A DNA stretch of 64,000 nucleotides, from the NCBI RefSeq assembly GCF_002091715.1, contig NZ_BDAG01000008.1, forward strand, positions 112,416 to 176,415. Direction: 5' to 3'. This DNA comes from Pseudomonas migulae NBRC 103157 (GTDB taxonomy: Bacteria; Pseudomonadota; Gammaproteobacteria; Pseudomonadales; Pseudomonadaceae). Position numbers and translations under genes: made by a program. Below, one piece after another: positions 42,532 to 54,941 of the stretch (within the stretch, counting starts at the first letter, position 1; each line of letters begins with the position of its first letter). The notes beneath the pieces are model-generated. The model had not been told where the DNA came from and searched no databases. It saw nothing but the letters and a program-made list of their open reading frames with translations.

Positions 42532-43542
42532 ATGATGTTTCGAAATACCCTGCGCCGCGGCCTGACCTTCACCCTGCTCGGCCTGGCACTCGCCACCCCC
42601 CTCACCCAGGCTGCTGACACAGTTTCCCTGACACTCTATAACGGCCAACACAAAGAAGTCGGCGACGCCGTCGCCAAGGCCTTTGAAGCCAAGACCGGCA
42701 TTCACGTCAATGTGCGCAAAGGCAGCAGCAACCAGCTCGCCAGCCAGATCGTCGAAGAAGGCGATCGCTCTCCCGCCGACGTGATCTACACCGAAGAATC
42801 CCCGCCGCTGAACAAACTCGGCGAACAGGGCCTGCTGGCACAAACCGATGCCGCCACCCTCGCCGTCCTGCCCAAAGACTACGTCGCCGGCAATGGCACC
42901 TGGATCGGAATCACCGCGCGAGTCCGCGTCGTTGCGTTCAACCCCAAGCTGATCGATGAAAAAGACCTGCCGAAATCGGTGATGGAATTCTCCGACCCGA
43001 AATGGCAAGGCAAGGTCGGCTTTGTGCCCACCAGTGGCGCGTTCCAGGAACAAGCCGTGGCGATCATCAAGGTGCACGGCATGGACGCAGCCGAAGAATG
43101 GCTGACCGGCCTGCGCGCATTCGGCAAGACTTACAGCAACAACATGGTGGCGCTGAAAGCCGTGGAAAATGGCGAAGTCGCCACCGTGCTGGTGAACAAC
43201 TACTACTGGTTCGCCTTGCAGCGTGAAAAAGGCCAGCTCGACTCGAAACTGCATTACTTCACCGGCGGCGACGTCGGCGGGCTGATCACCGTTTCCAGCG
43301 CTGCCGTACTGAAATCCAGCAAACATCCAAAAGAAGCCCAGCAGTTCCTCGCCTACATGGCCAGCGAAGAAGGTCAGCGCGTGATCACCCAGACCACCGC
43401 CGAATACCCGCTGCACAAAGGCATGGAATCGGATCGCGGCCTCAAACCGTTCAGCGAACTGCAAGCGCCGAAAGTCACGCCGGCCGACCTCGGCAACGCT
43501 GAAGAAGCCCTGGATCTGGAACGTGACGTTGGCTTGAACTGA
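42532..43542 (+). CDS. hitA: Ferric iron ABC transporter substrate-binding protein
   Basis: A 336-residue periplasmic Fe(III)-binding protein (HitA/FbpA family). Signal peptide residues 1-28 (LTFTLLGLALATPLTQAA), mature 'LTLYNGQHKEVGDAVAKAFEAKTGI' as in FbpA. The neighbouring tyrosines of 'VNNYYWFAL' correspond to the iron-coordinating Tyr-Tyr pair, and 'YNGQH' supplies the His ligand. Its stop overlaps hitB (TGATG). No ATPase gene (hitC) follows, as in P. aeruginosa where hitAB stand alone. Confidence 0.93.
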   Translation: MMFRNTLRRGLTFTLLGLALATPLTQAADTVSLTLYNGQHKEVGDAVAKAFEAKTGIHVNVRKGSSNQLASQIVEEGDRSPADVIYTEESPPLNKLGEQGLLAQTDAATLAVLPKDYVAGNGTWIGITARVRVVAFNPKLIDEKDLPKSVMEFSDPKWQGKVGFVPTSGAFQEQAVAIIKVHGMDAAEEWLTGLRAFGKTYSNNMVALKAVENGEVATVLVNNYYWFALQREKGQLDSKLHYFTGGDVGGLITVSSAAVLKSSKHPKEAQQFLAYMASEEGQRVITQTTAEYPLHKGMESDRGLKPFSELQAPKVTPADLGNAEEALDLERDVGLN

Positions 43543-45107
43543 TGAGCGCATCGTTATCAGCCCCTGCCCCTCGCGGGGCTTACGTGCCACGGCGCAAGCG
43601 GCCTTCGATCTGGCTGTTGTTGCCGGTTTTGCTGCTGGTGATGCTCAGTCTTTTGCCGCTGGCCTATGTCGGGCTCAAGACCTGGCAGGCGGGCTGGGCC
43701 GAAGCGCTGCATCTGTTGTGGCGGCCTTATGTGTTCGGACTGTTGCGCAATACGCTGGCATTGATGGTGGGCGTAACGGTTGCCTGTGGCGTGATCGGCC
43801 TCTCGCTGGCCTGGCTGCTTGAGCGCAGCAACTTGCCCGGACGGCGCTTGTGGGGCGTGATTCTGTGTTTGCCATTCGCGGTGCCGGCGTTTGTCAGCAG
43901 CTTCACCTGGGTTTCGTTGAGCGCGCACTTCGAAGGTTTGGGCGGGGCGATCCTGGTGATGACCCTGTCGAAGTATCCGCTGATTTTTTTGCCGGTTGCG
44001 GCGACCCTGCGCAATCTTGACCCCTCTCTCGAAGAGTCCGCACGGACCCTTGGACAGAATCGCTGGGGCGTGTTCTTCAAAATCACCCTGCCACTGCTCT
44101 GGCCGTCGCTGCTCGCCGGCTCGTTGCTGATTGCCCTGCACATGCTCGTGGAATTCGGTGCACTGTCGATCATCGGCCTGCAGACATTCACCACGGCGAT
44201 CTATCAGCAGTTCGAACTGGAATTCAGCAACGCCAATGCGGCGATGCTTTCCGCTGTTTTGCTCGTGCTGTGTCTGATGCTGCTGTGGCTTGAACTGCGA
44301 GTACGCGGCAAAGGTCGACACGTGCGCACCGGCCAAGGCGCCGCACGACAGGCGGAACAGGTTCGATTAGGGCCTTGGGCTGTCGCCGGACAGGTCTACT
44401 GCCTGGCGCTGGCGATCATCGGCAGCGGGATTCCCTTAGGTATGTTGGCGTACTGGCTGGCGGTCGGCTCGTCGGCGGCGTTTCCGGTGGCGGCGATCAG
44501 CGAGGCATTGCTGTCGTCCCTGGCACTGTCGCTGGGCGGTGCTGCGCTGTGTCTGGTGCTGGCCGTGCCAGTGGGGTTGTTGGTGGTGCGCTACAAAGGC
44601 CAACTGGCGATCTGGGCCGAGCGTTTGCCGTATCTGCTGCATGCCCTGCCAGGATTGGTGATTGCGCTGACGCTGGTGTATTTCGCGCTCCACTACGTGC
44701 CGGTGCTGTACCAGACATCGGCGTTGCTGCTGATCGCCTATGCGCTGCTGTTTCTGCCGCTGGCTCAGGCGCCGATTCGCACGGCGCTGAACAAGGCTGC
44801 GCCGCAACTGGAAGAGGCGGCTCGTACGCTGGGGGCGTCATCCTTCAGTGCGTTCTGCCGGGTGACCCTGCCGATTATTTTCCCGGCATTGGGTGCGGCG
44901 TTTGCGTTGGTGTTTCTGGATGCCATGAAGGAGCTGACGGCGACGTTGCTGCTGAGTCCGACCGGGCTCAACACACTGGCGACGGAGGTTTGGGCGCATA
45001 CGGCGAATGTGGAGTTTGCGGCGGCGGCGCCTTATGCGGCGCTGTTGATAGTCATATCGGGGTTGCCGGTATATCTACTGACGACGCGGATGTATCTGAG
45101 TCGCTGA
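43542..45107 (+). CDS. hitB: Ferric iron ABC transporter permease
   Basis: A 521-residue permease with about 12 transmembrane helices in two homologous halves (FbpB type). Each half carries an EAA loop: 'NLDPSLEESARTLGQNRWGVFFKITLPLLWPSLLAGSLL' and 'NKAAPQLEEAARTLGASSFSAFCRVTLPIIFPALGAAF', which dock an ATPase. That ATPase must be encoded elsewhere. Followed by a REP pair. Confidence 0.95.
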   Translation: MSASLSAPAPRGAYVPRRKRPSIWLLLPVLLLVMLSLLPLAYVGLKTWQAGWAEALHLLWRPYVFGLLRNTLALMVGVTVACGVIGLSLAWLLERSNLPGRRLWGVILCLPFAVPAFVSSFTWVSLSAHFEGLGGAILVMTLSKYPLIFLPVAATLRNLDPSLEESARTLGQNRWGVFFKITLPLLWPSLLAGSLLIALHMLVEFGALSIIGLQTFTTAIYQQFELEFSNANAAMLSAVLLVLCLMLLWLELRVRGKGRHVRTGQGAARQAEQVRLGPWAVAGQVYCLALAIIGSGIPLGMLAYWLAVGSSAAFPVAAISEALLSSLALSLGGAALCLVLAVPVGLLVVRYKGQLAIWAERLPYLLHALPGLVIALTLVYFALHYVPVLYQTSALLLIAYALLFLPLAQAPIRTALNKAAPQLEEAARTLGASSFSAFCRVTLPIIFPALGAAFALVFLDAMKELTATLLLSPTGLNTLATEVWAHTANVEFAAAAPYAALLIVISGLPVYLLTTRMYLSR

Positions 45108-45112
45108 GAATG

Positions 45113-45209
45113 CCTTCGCGAGCAAGCCCGCTCCCACATTGGATCTGCTGTGAACTCACAATGGGTGAGCACCAGAGATCCAATGTGGGGGCGGGCTTGC
45201 TCGCGAAAG
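45113..45209. repeat. REP pair, family A
   Basis: Arms 45113-45146 and about 45175-45209, inverted, with the identity extending past the REP core (ATTGGATCT / AGATCCAAT). Lies between convergent hitB and the chemoreceptor gene. Confidence 0.9.
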
Positions 45210-45232
45210 CATCAGACCAGCCAATATGAATT

Positions 45233-47185
45233 TTAAGCCCTGAACTGCCCCAGGCTCGCCTTCAACTGAGCCGCCAAGCCATCCAGCACCTTGCCGCTCG
45301 CCGTAGTCTCCACCACCGCCTGAGCCGCTTTCTCAGCCTGTGCATGAATGGTTTCAACCCGTCCCCGCACCGCCTGCGCGCCTTGCGCCTGATGCGCTGC
45401 TGCCTGTGTCGCCAGGCCAATGGCCGCATGAACCTGCTCGACCGACACCTGCACCGATTGCTGCAACCGAGCACTGTCGCGCAATACCAGCAGACCCTCG
45501 CTGGCCTGACGCCCGGCCTGACCGATCGCTGCCACCGCCTCACGCGCACCTTGCTGCAACGCCACGATGTGCGCCTGAATGTCGCCCGTGGAACTCTGGG
45601 TCTTGCTCGCCAGCGCTCGCACCTCGTCCGCCACCACGGCAAAGCCGCGGCCGGTCTCGCCGGCACGCGCCGCTTCAATGGCCGCATTCAGTGCCAGCAG
45701 GTTGGTCTGTTCGGCGATCCCGTGAATCACAGTCAACACCACTTCAATCTGTTCACTCTGCTGCGCCAGTCGCTCGATGACTTTCGCGCCGGTATCAACC
45801 TGCCCGGCCAACGCCTCGATCAGGCTGCCGACTTTCGCCGAGGTCCGGGTGTTTTCATCGGTGGCCGAACGAATATCCACCACTTGCTGCAAGGCCGCCT
45901 GCATGGCCTGGCTTTCAGATTGGGCTTCGTCAGCCATTTGCGACAATGCGCGCAGGCTCTCGGCAACCTCGTCACGCTGCATGCCCGCTGCCGCATCGGC
46001 ACCGGCGTTACGCAGGGTCATGGCGCCGATTTCAACGCCCGTGCGCTGGGCCACATCGCCTGCTTCACGCACGATTGGCTGCAACTTATCCACAAAGCGA
46101 TTGACCGCCGAGGCCATGTCACCGATCTCGTCCTTGCTGTTGATCTGCACGCGCTTGGTCAGGTCACCCTCGCCCGCCGCCAGGTCGTCCATCGCCGAAA
46201 TCAGCATCTTCAGGCGGTTGACCACGCGACGCCCCAGGACCACGGCCAGCAGCAGCAACACGCCGCAACCGACCAACGCCAGGCCCATGCCGATGCGCCA
46301 GCGCAGGGTCGCCGCGGCTTCCTGCACGGTGCTGGTGGTGTTGGCTTTCATTTCAGAGGCGGTCGACTGAGCGGAGGTCAAACGCGCCCGCATCGCAGTG
46401 GCACTGTCAGCTGCCGCGCCTTTGAGGCTGTCGCCGACCAGTTGATCACTGCTGGCGATCAGCGCCGAGAAGCGCTTATCCAGCGCCGTCAGATCGGTTT
46501 CCACCGAGGCGGTGGAGACGCCCATCAAGACTTTGCCGATTTCCACGCCGTTAGGGTTGATCGAGGCTTCAACGTAGTAGACCGATGGATCGCTCTTCGC
46601 CGCATCCAGCACTTTATCCAGCGCCCGCTCGCCCTGGCCTTTCTCCAGAAGGGCCTTGTTGATCGGGTTTTCGCGGTTGAGATAGCGCGTCAGGTGCTGC
46701 CCCGTTGCGTCGTCATAGATCACGAACAGCACGTTGGGATTGCGCTGGGCGCGACGGGCGAATTCGGAGAGGGTTGGCACGTCGCTGTCCCACATGGCGC
46801 GGGGTGCAACCGAAGCCAGGAGCTGCGCCATATCATTGGCGGAATCCTTCAGGTCCTTTTCCAGCGTGGCACGCAGCTGAGCCTGTTCGTCCTTCAGTCG
46901 CGAGGACAAACCGGCCGTGAGGCGCTGACGTGTGCTGGTGGAGAGGTTGTCGAGGCTCGACGTGACTTCACGCCCCGCCTGCTCCAGTTCGCCCGAAAGT
47001 TTTTGACTGTCCGCACCAAGGCGCACACCCAAATCGGCTTCCAGGGCAGTCACTGTGCTCCGAGTCAGAGCGACAGCCACCAGCACCTGCACCAAAAGGG
47101 CGATACCAAGGGTAACGAACACCGGCCGCAATAGACGGCTTTGTAACAATGAGAGAACCGCCGACACTTGATATCCCTCTGCCAT
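45233..47185 (-). CDS. Methyl-accepting chemotaxis protein
   Basis: A 650-residue chemoreceptor. TM1 about residues 20-40, periplasmic domain 41-297, TM2 298-318, HAMP domain 319-372 ('[28 protein letters not shown]'), then the signalling domain with hairpin tip '[43 protein letters not shown]', which binds CheA/CheW. The periplasmic part contains '[24 protein letters not shown]' and '[22 protein letters not shown]', resembling a single Cache-like fold flanked by helices. The ligand is unknown. No chemotaxis genes are adjacent. Confidence 0.92.
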   Translation of the reverse strand: MAEGYQVSAVLSLLQSRLLRPVFVTLGIALLVQVLVAVALTRSTVTALEADLGVRLGADSQKLSGELEQAGREVTSSLDNLSTSTRQRLTAGLSSRLKDEQAQLRATLEKDLKDSANDMAQLLASVAPRAMWDSDVPTLSEFARRAQRNPNVLFVIYDDATGQHLTRYLNRENPINKALLEKGQGERALDKVLDAAKSDPSVYYVEASINPNGVEIGKVLMGVSTASVETDLTALDKRFSALIASSDQLVGDSLKGAAADSATAMRARLTSAQSTASEMKANTTSTVQEAAATLRWRIGMGLALVGCGVLLLLAVVLGRRVVNRLKMLISAMDDLAAGEGDLTKRVQINSKDEIGDMASAVNRFVDKLQPIVREAGDVAQRTGVEIGAMTLRNAGADAAAGMQRDEVAESLRALSQMADEAQSESQAMQAALQQVVDIRSATDENTRTSAKVGSLIEALAGQVDTGAKVIERLAQQSEQIEVVLTVIHGIAEQTNLLALNAAIEAARAGETGRGFAVVADEVRALASKTQSSTGDIQAHIVALQQGAREAVAAIGQAGRQASEGLLVLRDSARLQQSVQVSVEQVHAAIGLATQAAAHQAQGAQAVRGRVETIHAQAEKAAQAVVETTASGKVLDGLAAQLKASLGQFRA

Positions 47186-47272
47186 GACGCCATTAAATTG
47201 ATGGCACGCCAGAAGACGTGCTCTTAATGAAGTTCACAGCAAAGGTCATGCCGTCCTGCGGACAGATACGAC

Positions 47273-47296
47273 AAAGGGCCCAACTAAGGGCCCTTT
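47273..47296. terminator. Terminator downstream of purA
   Basis: AAAGGGCCC-AACTAA-GGGCCCTTT, a 9-bp stem 22 bases past the purA stop. Confidence 0.85.
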
Positions 47297-47317
47297 GCTT
47301 TTTACATCAATGACTTA

Positions 47318-49850
<2,533 letters not shown>

Positions 49851-50166
49851 TACGCCATTCCCCTATGGTCCGGGCGGCCAGCCTTTGGGCGAGCCTTGAG
49901 TGAAGCAGAAAATGATCGGCTTTGTTTACAAGCCACGCATAAACAACGCGGCGAAAAGCCTGAAAATAAGCTTCGCCAATCACTTTCCTCGAAAAACCTG
50001 TCGAGTCATTCAACTCGGGCGCCTGCATAAACAACAGCAATCAAACGTGCAGACGCAAAAAAGCCGGGAATTTCCCGGCTGCCGCATCATACACACGTTT
50101 TCCCAAAGGATCACCCCGCCCGAGGCTTTAGCCGCCAGGCGGGGGATGATTCAGGTCAACGTCGTA
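49851..50166. other. Interval between hflC and hisZ with terminator
   Basis: 316 bases. It holds the hflKC terminator (50057-50080) and presumably the hisZ promoter. In many Pseudomonas a small DUF2065 (YjeT-like) gene lies here; I find no frame for such a protein. Confidence 0.6.
50057..50080 (-). terminator. Rho-independent terminator of hflKC
   Basis: On the minus strand AGCCGGGAAATTCCCGGCT runs straight into six T residues; 87 bases past the hflC stop. Confidence 0.93.
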
Positions 50167-51036
50167 TCAAGGCTTGGCTTTTTCCAGGTAACGGAAGAAG
50201 TCGCTGCTTGGGTCGAGGACCATGACGTCGGATTTGTTCGCGAAGCTTTCACGGTAGGCGCGCAGGCTACGGTAGAAACCGTAGAACTCCTGATCCTGGC
50301 CGTAGGCCTTGGAGTAGATCGCAGCGGCCTGGGCATCACCATCACCGCGAACCTCTTCGGATTCACGATAGGCTTCAGCCAGCAACACGCGGCGTTGACG
50401 ATCGGCGTCGGCACGAATGCCTTCTGCCAGCTCGTTACCCTTGGCGCGGTGCTCGCGAGCTTCACGCTCACGCTCGGAACTCATGCGTTCGAAAACGCTG
50501 CGGTTCACTTCTTTCGGCAGATCGATGGCCTTGACCCGAACATCGACGACTTCGATGCCCAGTTCTTTTTCCGCCATCTTGTTCAGAGACGCCGTGATAT
50601 CGGTCATCAGCGCATCGCGCTCACCGGACACCACTTCGTGCAGCGTGCGCTTGCCGAACTGGTCACGCAGGCCCGATTCCAGACGACGGGAAAGACGTTC
50701 GTCAGCAATCTGCTTGAGGCCGGAGGTCGCGGTGTAGAAGCGCTCGGCATCTTTCACCCGCCATTTGGCGTAGGCATCGACCATGACGGCTTTCTTTTCC
50801 AGCGTCAGGAAGCGTTGTGTCGGTGCATCCAGCGTCATCAGGCGTGCGTCGAATTTGCGCACCTGGTTAACGTAAGGCACTTTCACATGCAGGCCCGGCT
50901 GAACATCGGCCTGAACCACGCGACCGAACTGCAGCAACACCGCACGCTCGGTCTGAGCCACGATGTAGAAGCAGTTCCAGGCTGCGATCGCCACGACGAC
51001 GCCGACAATAAGGGCGATCAGCGATTTATTGCTCAT
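50167..51036 (-). CDS. hflC: HflC, regulator of FtsH protease
   Basis: A 289-residue SPFH/band 7 protein anchored by one N-terminal helix (LIALIVGVVVAIAAWNCFYIV) with the rest in the periplasm. 'QTERAVLLQFGRVVQADVQPGLHVKVPYVNQVRKFDARLMTLD' is the SPFH domain start, and 'SEREREAREHRAKGNELAEGIRADADRQRRVLLAEAYRESEEVRGDGDAQAAAIY' the coiled coil. HflK and HflC form a large cage around FtsH in the membrane and modulate proteolysis. The start overlaps the hflK stop by one base. Confidence 0.97.
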   Translation of the reverse strand: MSNKSLIALIVGVVVAIAAWNCFYIVAQTERAVLLQFGRVVQADVQPGLHVKVPYVNQVRKFDARLMTLDAPTQRFLTLEKKAVMVDAYAKWRVKDAERFYTATSGLKQIADERLSRRLESGLRDQFGKRTLHEVVSGERDALMTDITASLNKMAEKELGIEVVDVRVKAIDLPKEVNRSVFERMSSEREREAREHRAKGNELAEGIRADADRQRRVLLAEAYRESEEVRGDGDAQAAAIYSKAYGQDQEFYGFYRSLRAYRESFANKSDVMVLDPSSDFFRYLEKAKP

Positions 51037-52205
51037 CAGCGACTCTCCCTGGTACGTGCTTGCTGTTGCTGCAGATCGGCTGCACGCACATTCGCTTCAT
51101 TGCCGGTGGCTGCTGCGCCAGTCACTGCTGTGCTGGTGTTGCGACCACTTTCGACCATCTTGTCCAGCGGCAAGTACAGCAGATTGCTCTGGCCATTCTT
51201 GTTGCCGGTCACGAGAACCTTGCTGGTGCTGCTGAAGACTTCCTGCATGGTGTCCAGGTACAGACGCTGGCGGGTGACTTCAGGTGCCTTGCGGTACTCG
51301 GCGACCAGTTTGGTGAAGCGATCGGCCTCACCCTTGGCGCGCGAGACGGTTTCATCACGGTAACCGTTGGCATCTTCGATGATGCGCTGGGCCTGACCAC
51401 GGGCTTCCGGCACGACGCCGTTGGCATAGGTTTCAGCCTGGTTGCGCGAACGTTGCTCGTCTTCACGGGCGCGGATCACGTCATCGAAGGCTTCCTGCAC
51501 TTCACGCGGTGCCGCTGCGCTCTGTACGTTCACCTGAGTGACAGTGATACCGGTGCGATAAGTATCCATGAAGCGTTGCAGACGCTCCTTGATCTCGCTC
51601 GCCATCAACTCACGACCTTCAGTCAGCACCTGATCCATCGCGGTGGAACCCACCACATGGCGCAAGGCACTTTCGGTCGCGTGCTGCAGGCTGATTTCCG
51701 GCTGATCAACGCTCAGCACGAAGTCCTGCAGGTTGCTGATCTTGTACTGCACGGTCAGCGGCACTTCGACGATGTTTTCGTCTTCAGTCAGCATTTGACC
51801 CTGCTTGGTGTAGGCACGCTCACGCGTGACGTTTTCCAGGTACTTGCGATCGAGCGGCGGGAAATAGATGTTCAGGCCCGGGCCGACGGTTTCGTAGTAC
51901 TTGCCGAAACGCAGCACCACGGCTTGCTCCTGCTCGTCGACCACGTAGACCGCGCTGTACAGCCACACGGCCGCCAATACGACAAGGCCGATGCCGAGCA
52001 GGCCGCCGAAGCCGCCACTCTTGCCCGAACCACCGCCGTCATCACCGCGTTTTTTACCACCACCGAACAACCCATTCAGGCTTTCCTGCAGCTTTCGGAA
52101 GGCCTCGTCGAGATCCGGTGGTCCCTTGCGGTCGCCGTTATTGCGACGTTTGCCACCCCAAGGATCCTGATTATTCGAGTTGCCACCCGGCTCATTCCAA
52201 GCCAT
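51036..52205 (-). CDS. hflK: HflK, regulator of FtsH protease
   Basis: A 389-residue membrane protein. Gly/Asn-rich cytoplasmic start (MAWNEPGGNSNNQDPWGG), a membrane helix about residues 70-95 (GLLGIGLVVLAAVWLYSAVYVV), then the SPFH domain 'DEQEQAVVLRFGKYYETVGPGLNIYFPPLDRKYLENV' and coiled coil 'RAREDEQRSRNQAETYANGVVPEARGQAQRI'. ATG 52205 begins the conserved MAWNEPG; 12 upstream in-frame residues are not conserved. Forms the cage with HflC. Confidence 0.97.
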   Translation of the reverse strand: MAWNEPGGNSNNQDPWGGKRRNNGDRKGPPDLDEAFRKLQESLNGLFGGGKKRGDDGGGSGKSGGFGGLLGIGLVVLAAVWLYSAVYVVDEQEQAVVLRFGKYYETVGPGLNIYFPPLDRKYLENVTRERAYTKQGQMLTEDENIVEVPLTVQYKISNLQDFVLSVDQPEISLQHATESALRHVVGSTAMDQVLTEGRELMASEIKERLQRFMDTYRTGITVTQVNVQSAAAPREVQEAFDDVIRAREDEQRSRNQAETYANGVVPEARGQAQRIIEDANGYRDETVSRAKGEADRFTKLVAEYRKAPEVTRQRLYLDTMQEVFSSTSKVLVTGNKNGQSNLLYLPLDKMVESGRNTSTAVTGAAATGNEANVRAADLQQQQARTRESR

Positions 52206-52301
52206 AGCGCTCTCCATCTGATAAAGCAAAGACGCACCCACGGCGCGCCGACCAATGCTACAGAATGCCTGTCACCGCGGCACAACCGCTTTCTCAGGCT
52301 T

Positions 52302-53603
52302 TTATTGCAAAGTGTGTTGTTCGATGAACTCTGTCGGCACAACGCCTTCACGGCTGACCAGCCGATTGAGCTCCGAGCGCGGCAATCGAACGGCCAGCAA
52401 GCTGACACCTTCTTCGTCGTGTTCTTCTTTCTGCACCGCTCCGAGTTCGAAGAACTGCGCACGCAGTCGAGCGAATCGTTGCGGCAAGCGCAAGGTACCG
52501 ATAAACATCTCACTGCCCAGCAACTCGGCAATGGCCTGCTCAAGCAATTCCAGACCACTGCCATCACGTGCCGACAGCCAGACCCGTTGAGGCTTGCCGT
52601 TTTCGTCGCGCTGGATTTGTGGCTCAACGCCTTCAAGCAAATCGAGTTTGTTATAGACCTCGAGGATCGGCAAGTCCTGGGCACCAATCTCGCCCAGCAC
52701 CACCATCACCTGCTCGATCTGCAACATGCGATCCGGTTCGGCCGCATCGATCACGTGCAACAGCAGGTCGGAGTTGCTCGACTCTTCGAGCGTAGACCGA
52801 AATGCCTCGACCAGCTTGTGGGGCAGGTGGCGAATGAACCCCACGGTATCAGCCAGGACAATCGGCCCCAGGTCGGCCAATTCCAGTCGGCGCAAGGTCG
52901 GGTCCAGCGTGGCAAACAACTGGTCAGCCGCGTACACGTCGGATTTCGTCACGTTATTGAAGAGCGTGGATTTGCCGGCGTTGGTATACCCCACCAAAGA
53001 CACGGTAGGGATATCCGCGCGCGTACGGCCACGTCGCGACTGTTCACGCTGGCTGCGCACTTTTTCCAGCCGGCCCTTGATCTGTCGCAGGCGAACCCGC
53101 AGCAAGCGGCGGTCGGTCTCGAGCTGGGTTTCACCCGGGCCACGCATGCCGATACCGCCACCTTGACGCTCAAGGTGAGTCCAGCCACGAACCAGCCGGG
53201 TGCTCATGTGGTCAAGCTGGGCCAGTTCGACCTGGAGCTTGCCTTCATGGGTACGGGCACGTTGGGCGAAAATATCGAGAATCAGGCCGGTGCGGTCGAT
53301 CACGCGACACTCGAAAACACGTTCGAGGTTACGTTCCTGACTGGGCGTGAGGATGTGATTGAAGATCACCAGATCGGCCTTTTCGGCATGGACCAGGTCG
53401 CGTAGTTCCTCGACCTTGCCGCTGCCAATCAGGAATTTGGCGGTTGGCCGATGACGCGGCACGTTAAAAAACGCAACGGTCTCGGCGCCGGCCGAATTAG
53501 CCAACTCCTGAAACTCCTGCGGATCTTCGCGCGCCTCAGGGTCCTGTCCATCCAAGTGAACGAGGATTACTCGCTCACCACCACCGTGGCGCTCAAAGAA
53601 CAA
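52302..53603 (-). CDS. hflX: GTPase HflX
   Basis: A 433-residue ribosome-associated GTPase that splits stalled 70S ribosomes. N-terminal glycine-rich domain, coiled region 'GGGIGMRGPGETQLETDRRLLRVRLRQIKGRLEKVRSQREQSRRGR', then G domain with P-loop GYTNAGKSTLF (about residues 207-217), DTVGFIRHLPHKLVEAFRST and NKLD. The start is TTG 53603 with AGGAG at 53610-53614, a good spacing, and the family N-terminus (MFFERHGGGERVILVHLD) follows. It begins 12 bases after the hfq stop. Confidence 0.95.
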   Translation of the reverse strand: MFFERHGGGERVILVHLDGQDPEAREDPQEFQELANSAGAETVAFFNVPRHRPTAKFLIGSGKVEELRDLVHAEKADLVIFNHILTPSQERNLERVFECRVIDRTGLILDIFAQRARTHEGKLQVELAQLDHMSTRLVRGWTHLERQGGGIGMRGPGETQLETDRRLLRVRLRQIKGRLEKVRSQREQSRRGRTRADIPTVSLVGYTNAGKSTLFNNVTKSDVYAADQLFATLDPTLRRLELADLGPIVLADTVGFIRHLPHKLVEAFRSTLEESSNSDLLLHVIDAAEPDRMLQIEQVMVVLGEIGAQDLPILEVYNKLDLLEGVEPQIQRDENGKPQRVWLSARDGSGLELLEQAIAELLGSEMFIGTLRLPQRFARLRAQFFELGAVQKEEHDEEGVSLLAVRLPRSELNRLVSREGVVPTEFIEQHTLQ

Positions 53604-53615
53604 AGGAGACTCCTA

Positions 53616-53876
53616 TCAGGCGTTACCTGGCTCAGCGTCGCCTGCCTCGGATTCGGTTGCGCTAGGCAGACGAATTGGACGAACCGGCACCACTGTAGAG
53701 ATAGCGTGTTTGTAAACCATCTGGCTGACGGTGTTCTTCAGCAGGATAACGAACTGGTCGAAAGACTCGATCGTGCCTTGCAGTTTGATCCCGTTGACCA
53801 GGTAGATGGACACCCCAACTTTCTCTTTACGTAAAGTATTCAAGTAAGGGTCTTGTAGCGAATGCCCTTTTGACAT
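53616..53876 (-). CDS. hfq: RNA chaperone Hfq
   Basis: An 86-residue Sm-like protein that forms hexamers and matches small RNAs to mRNAs. '[64 protein letters not shown]' carries both Sm motifs including YKHA. ATG 53876 is the family start; the frame extends three codons more upstream. The short C-terminal tail is typical of Pseudomonas. In the miaA-hfq-hflX order. Confidence 0.98.
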   Translation of the reverse strand: MSKGHSLQDPYLNTLRKEKVGVSIYLVNGIKLQGTIESFDQFVILLKNTVSQMVYKHAISTVVPVRPIRLPSATESEAGDAEPGNA

Positions 53877-53969
53877 GTGCCGCACTCCTTTAAGGATTCA
53901 ATATAAAAATAGGTAAACAGATGGCTTGTGGCCGTCACACCCCCAAGGATAGACGGCAATTGCAAGGAC

Positions 53970-54941
53970 TCAGCTCAATATGGAGATGGTCCCCAGGTAT
54001 TTCAAGGCGCGCGGCAGATTGTCGCAATCCAGGCTGTCCAGCCAGTGTAAATCAGCCCAACTGCGCAGCCAGGTGAACTGACGTTTCGCCAATTGGCGCG
54101 TGGCAATGATTCCACGCTCCTGCATCTCGGCTTGTGTCAGCTTGCCATCCAGGTAGTCCCAGACTTGTCGGTAGCCTACCGCACGTATAGACGGCAACCC
54201 TGAATGCAGGTCACTTCGCTCACGCAGGGCTACGACCTCGTCAATGAATCCCTGTTCCAACATTAAAGTGAATCTTTGTTTAATTCGCTCGTGCAGTACC
54301 TGGCGATTTGCCGGAGCAATGGCCAAGTTCGCGACAGTATAGGGCAATTGTTGCAGTCCCGAAGCGGCTGCTTCAGTACTTTGCGCACTTTGTCGCTGTC
54401 GCAGCTCGGTCATGCTCTGACCGCTGACGCGATAAACTTCCAGTGCTCGACTGAGGCGCTGGGGATCGTTCGGGTGAATACGCGCGGCAGATTGCGGATC
54501 GATGATCGCCAATTGGTCGTGCAGGGCTTGCCAGCCAAGGCGAGCGGCTTCTTCTTCGATTTGCGCGCGGACTTCAGGATCGGCGGCGGGCATATCCGCC
54601 AGACCTTCAACCAAAGCCTTGTAATAGAGCATTGTGCCGCCCACCAGCAGCGGAATTTTGCCGCGCGCGGTGATGTCAGCCATGGCCTCGAGGGCGTCAC
54701 GGCGGAAATCCGCAGCGGAATAACTCTCTGCCGGGTCGAGAATGTCGATCAGACGGTGGGGAAATTCGGCCAGTATCTCTTTCGAGGGCTTGGCGGTGCC
54801 GATGTCCATGCCGCGATAGACCAGCGCCGAATCGACGCTGATCAACTCGCAAGGCAGGACTTTGGTGAGCTCGATGGCCAGGTCGGTCTTGCCCGCTGCA
54901 GTCGGGCCCATCAGGAAAATCGCAGGAGGGAGCTGGCTCAT
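53970..54941 (-). CDS. miaA: tRNA dimethylallyltransferase MiaA
   Basis: A 323-residue enzyme that adds a dimethylallyl group to A37 of tRNAs reading UNN codons. P-loop '[17 protein letters not shown]' (residues 9-25), '[21 protein letters not shown]', '[22 protein letters not shown]' and '[15 protein letters not shown]' are conserved. ATG 54941 shares one base with the mutL stop (TGATG), implying coupled translation; the longer frame overlaps mutL and is not used. Confidence 0.97.
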   Translation of the reverse strand: MSQLPPAIFLMGPTAAGKTDLAIELTKVLPCELISVDSALVYRGMDIGTAKPSKEILAEFPHRLIDILDPAESYSAADFRRDALEAMADITARGKIPLLVGGTMLYYKALVEGLADMPAADPEVRAQIEEEAARLGWQALHDQLAIIDPQSAARIHPNDPQRLSRALEVYRVSGQSMTELRQRQSAQSTEAAASGLQQLPYTVANLAIAPANRQVLHERIKQRFTLMLEQGFIDEVVALRERSDLHSGLPSIRAVGYRQVWDYLDGKLTQAEMQERGIIATRQLAKRQFTWLRSWADLHWLDSLDCDNLPRALKYLGTISILS

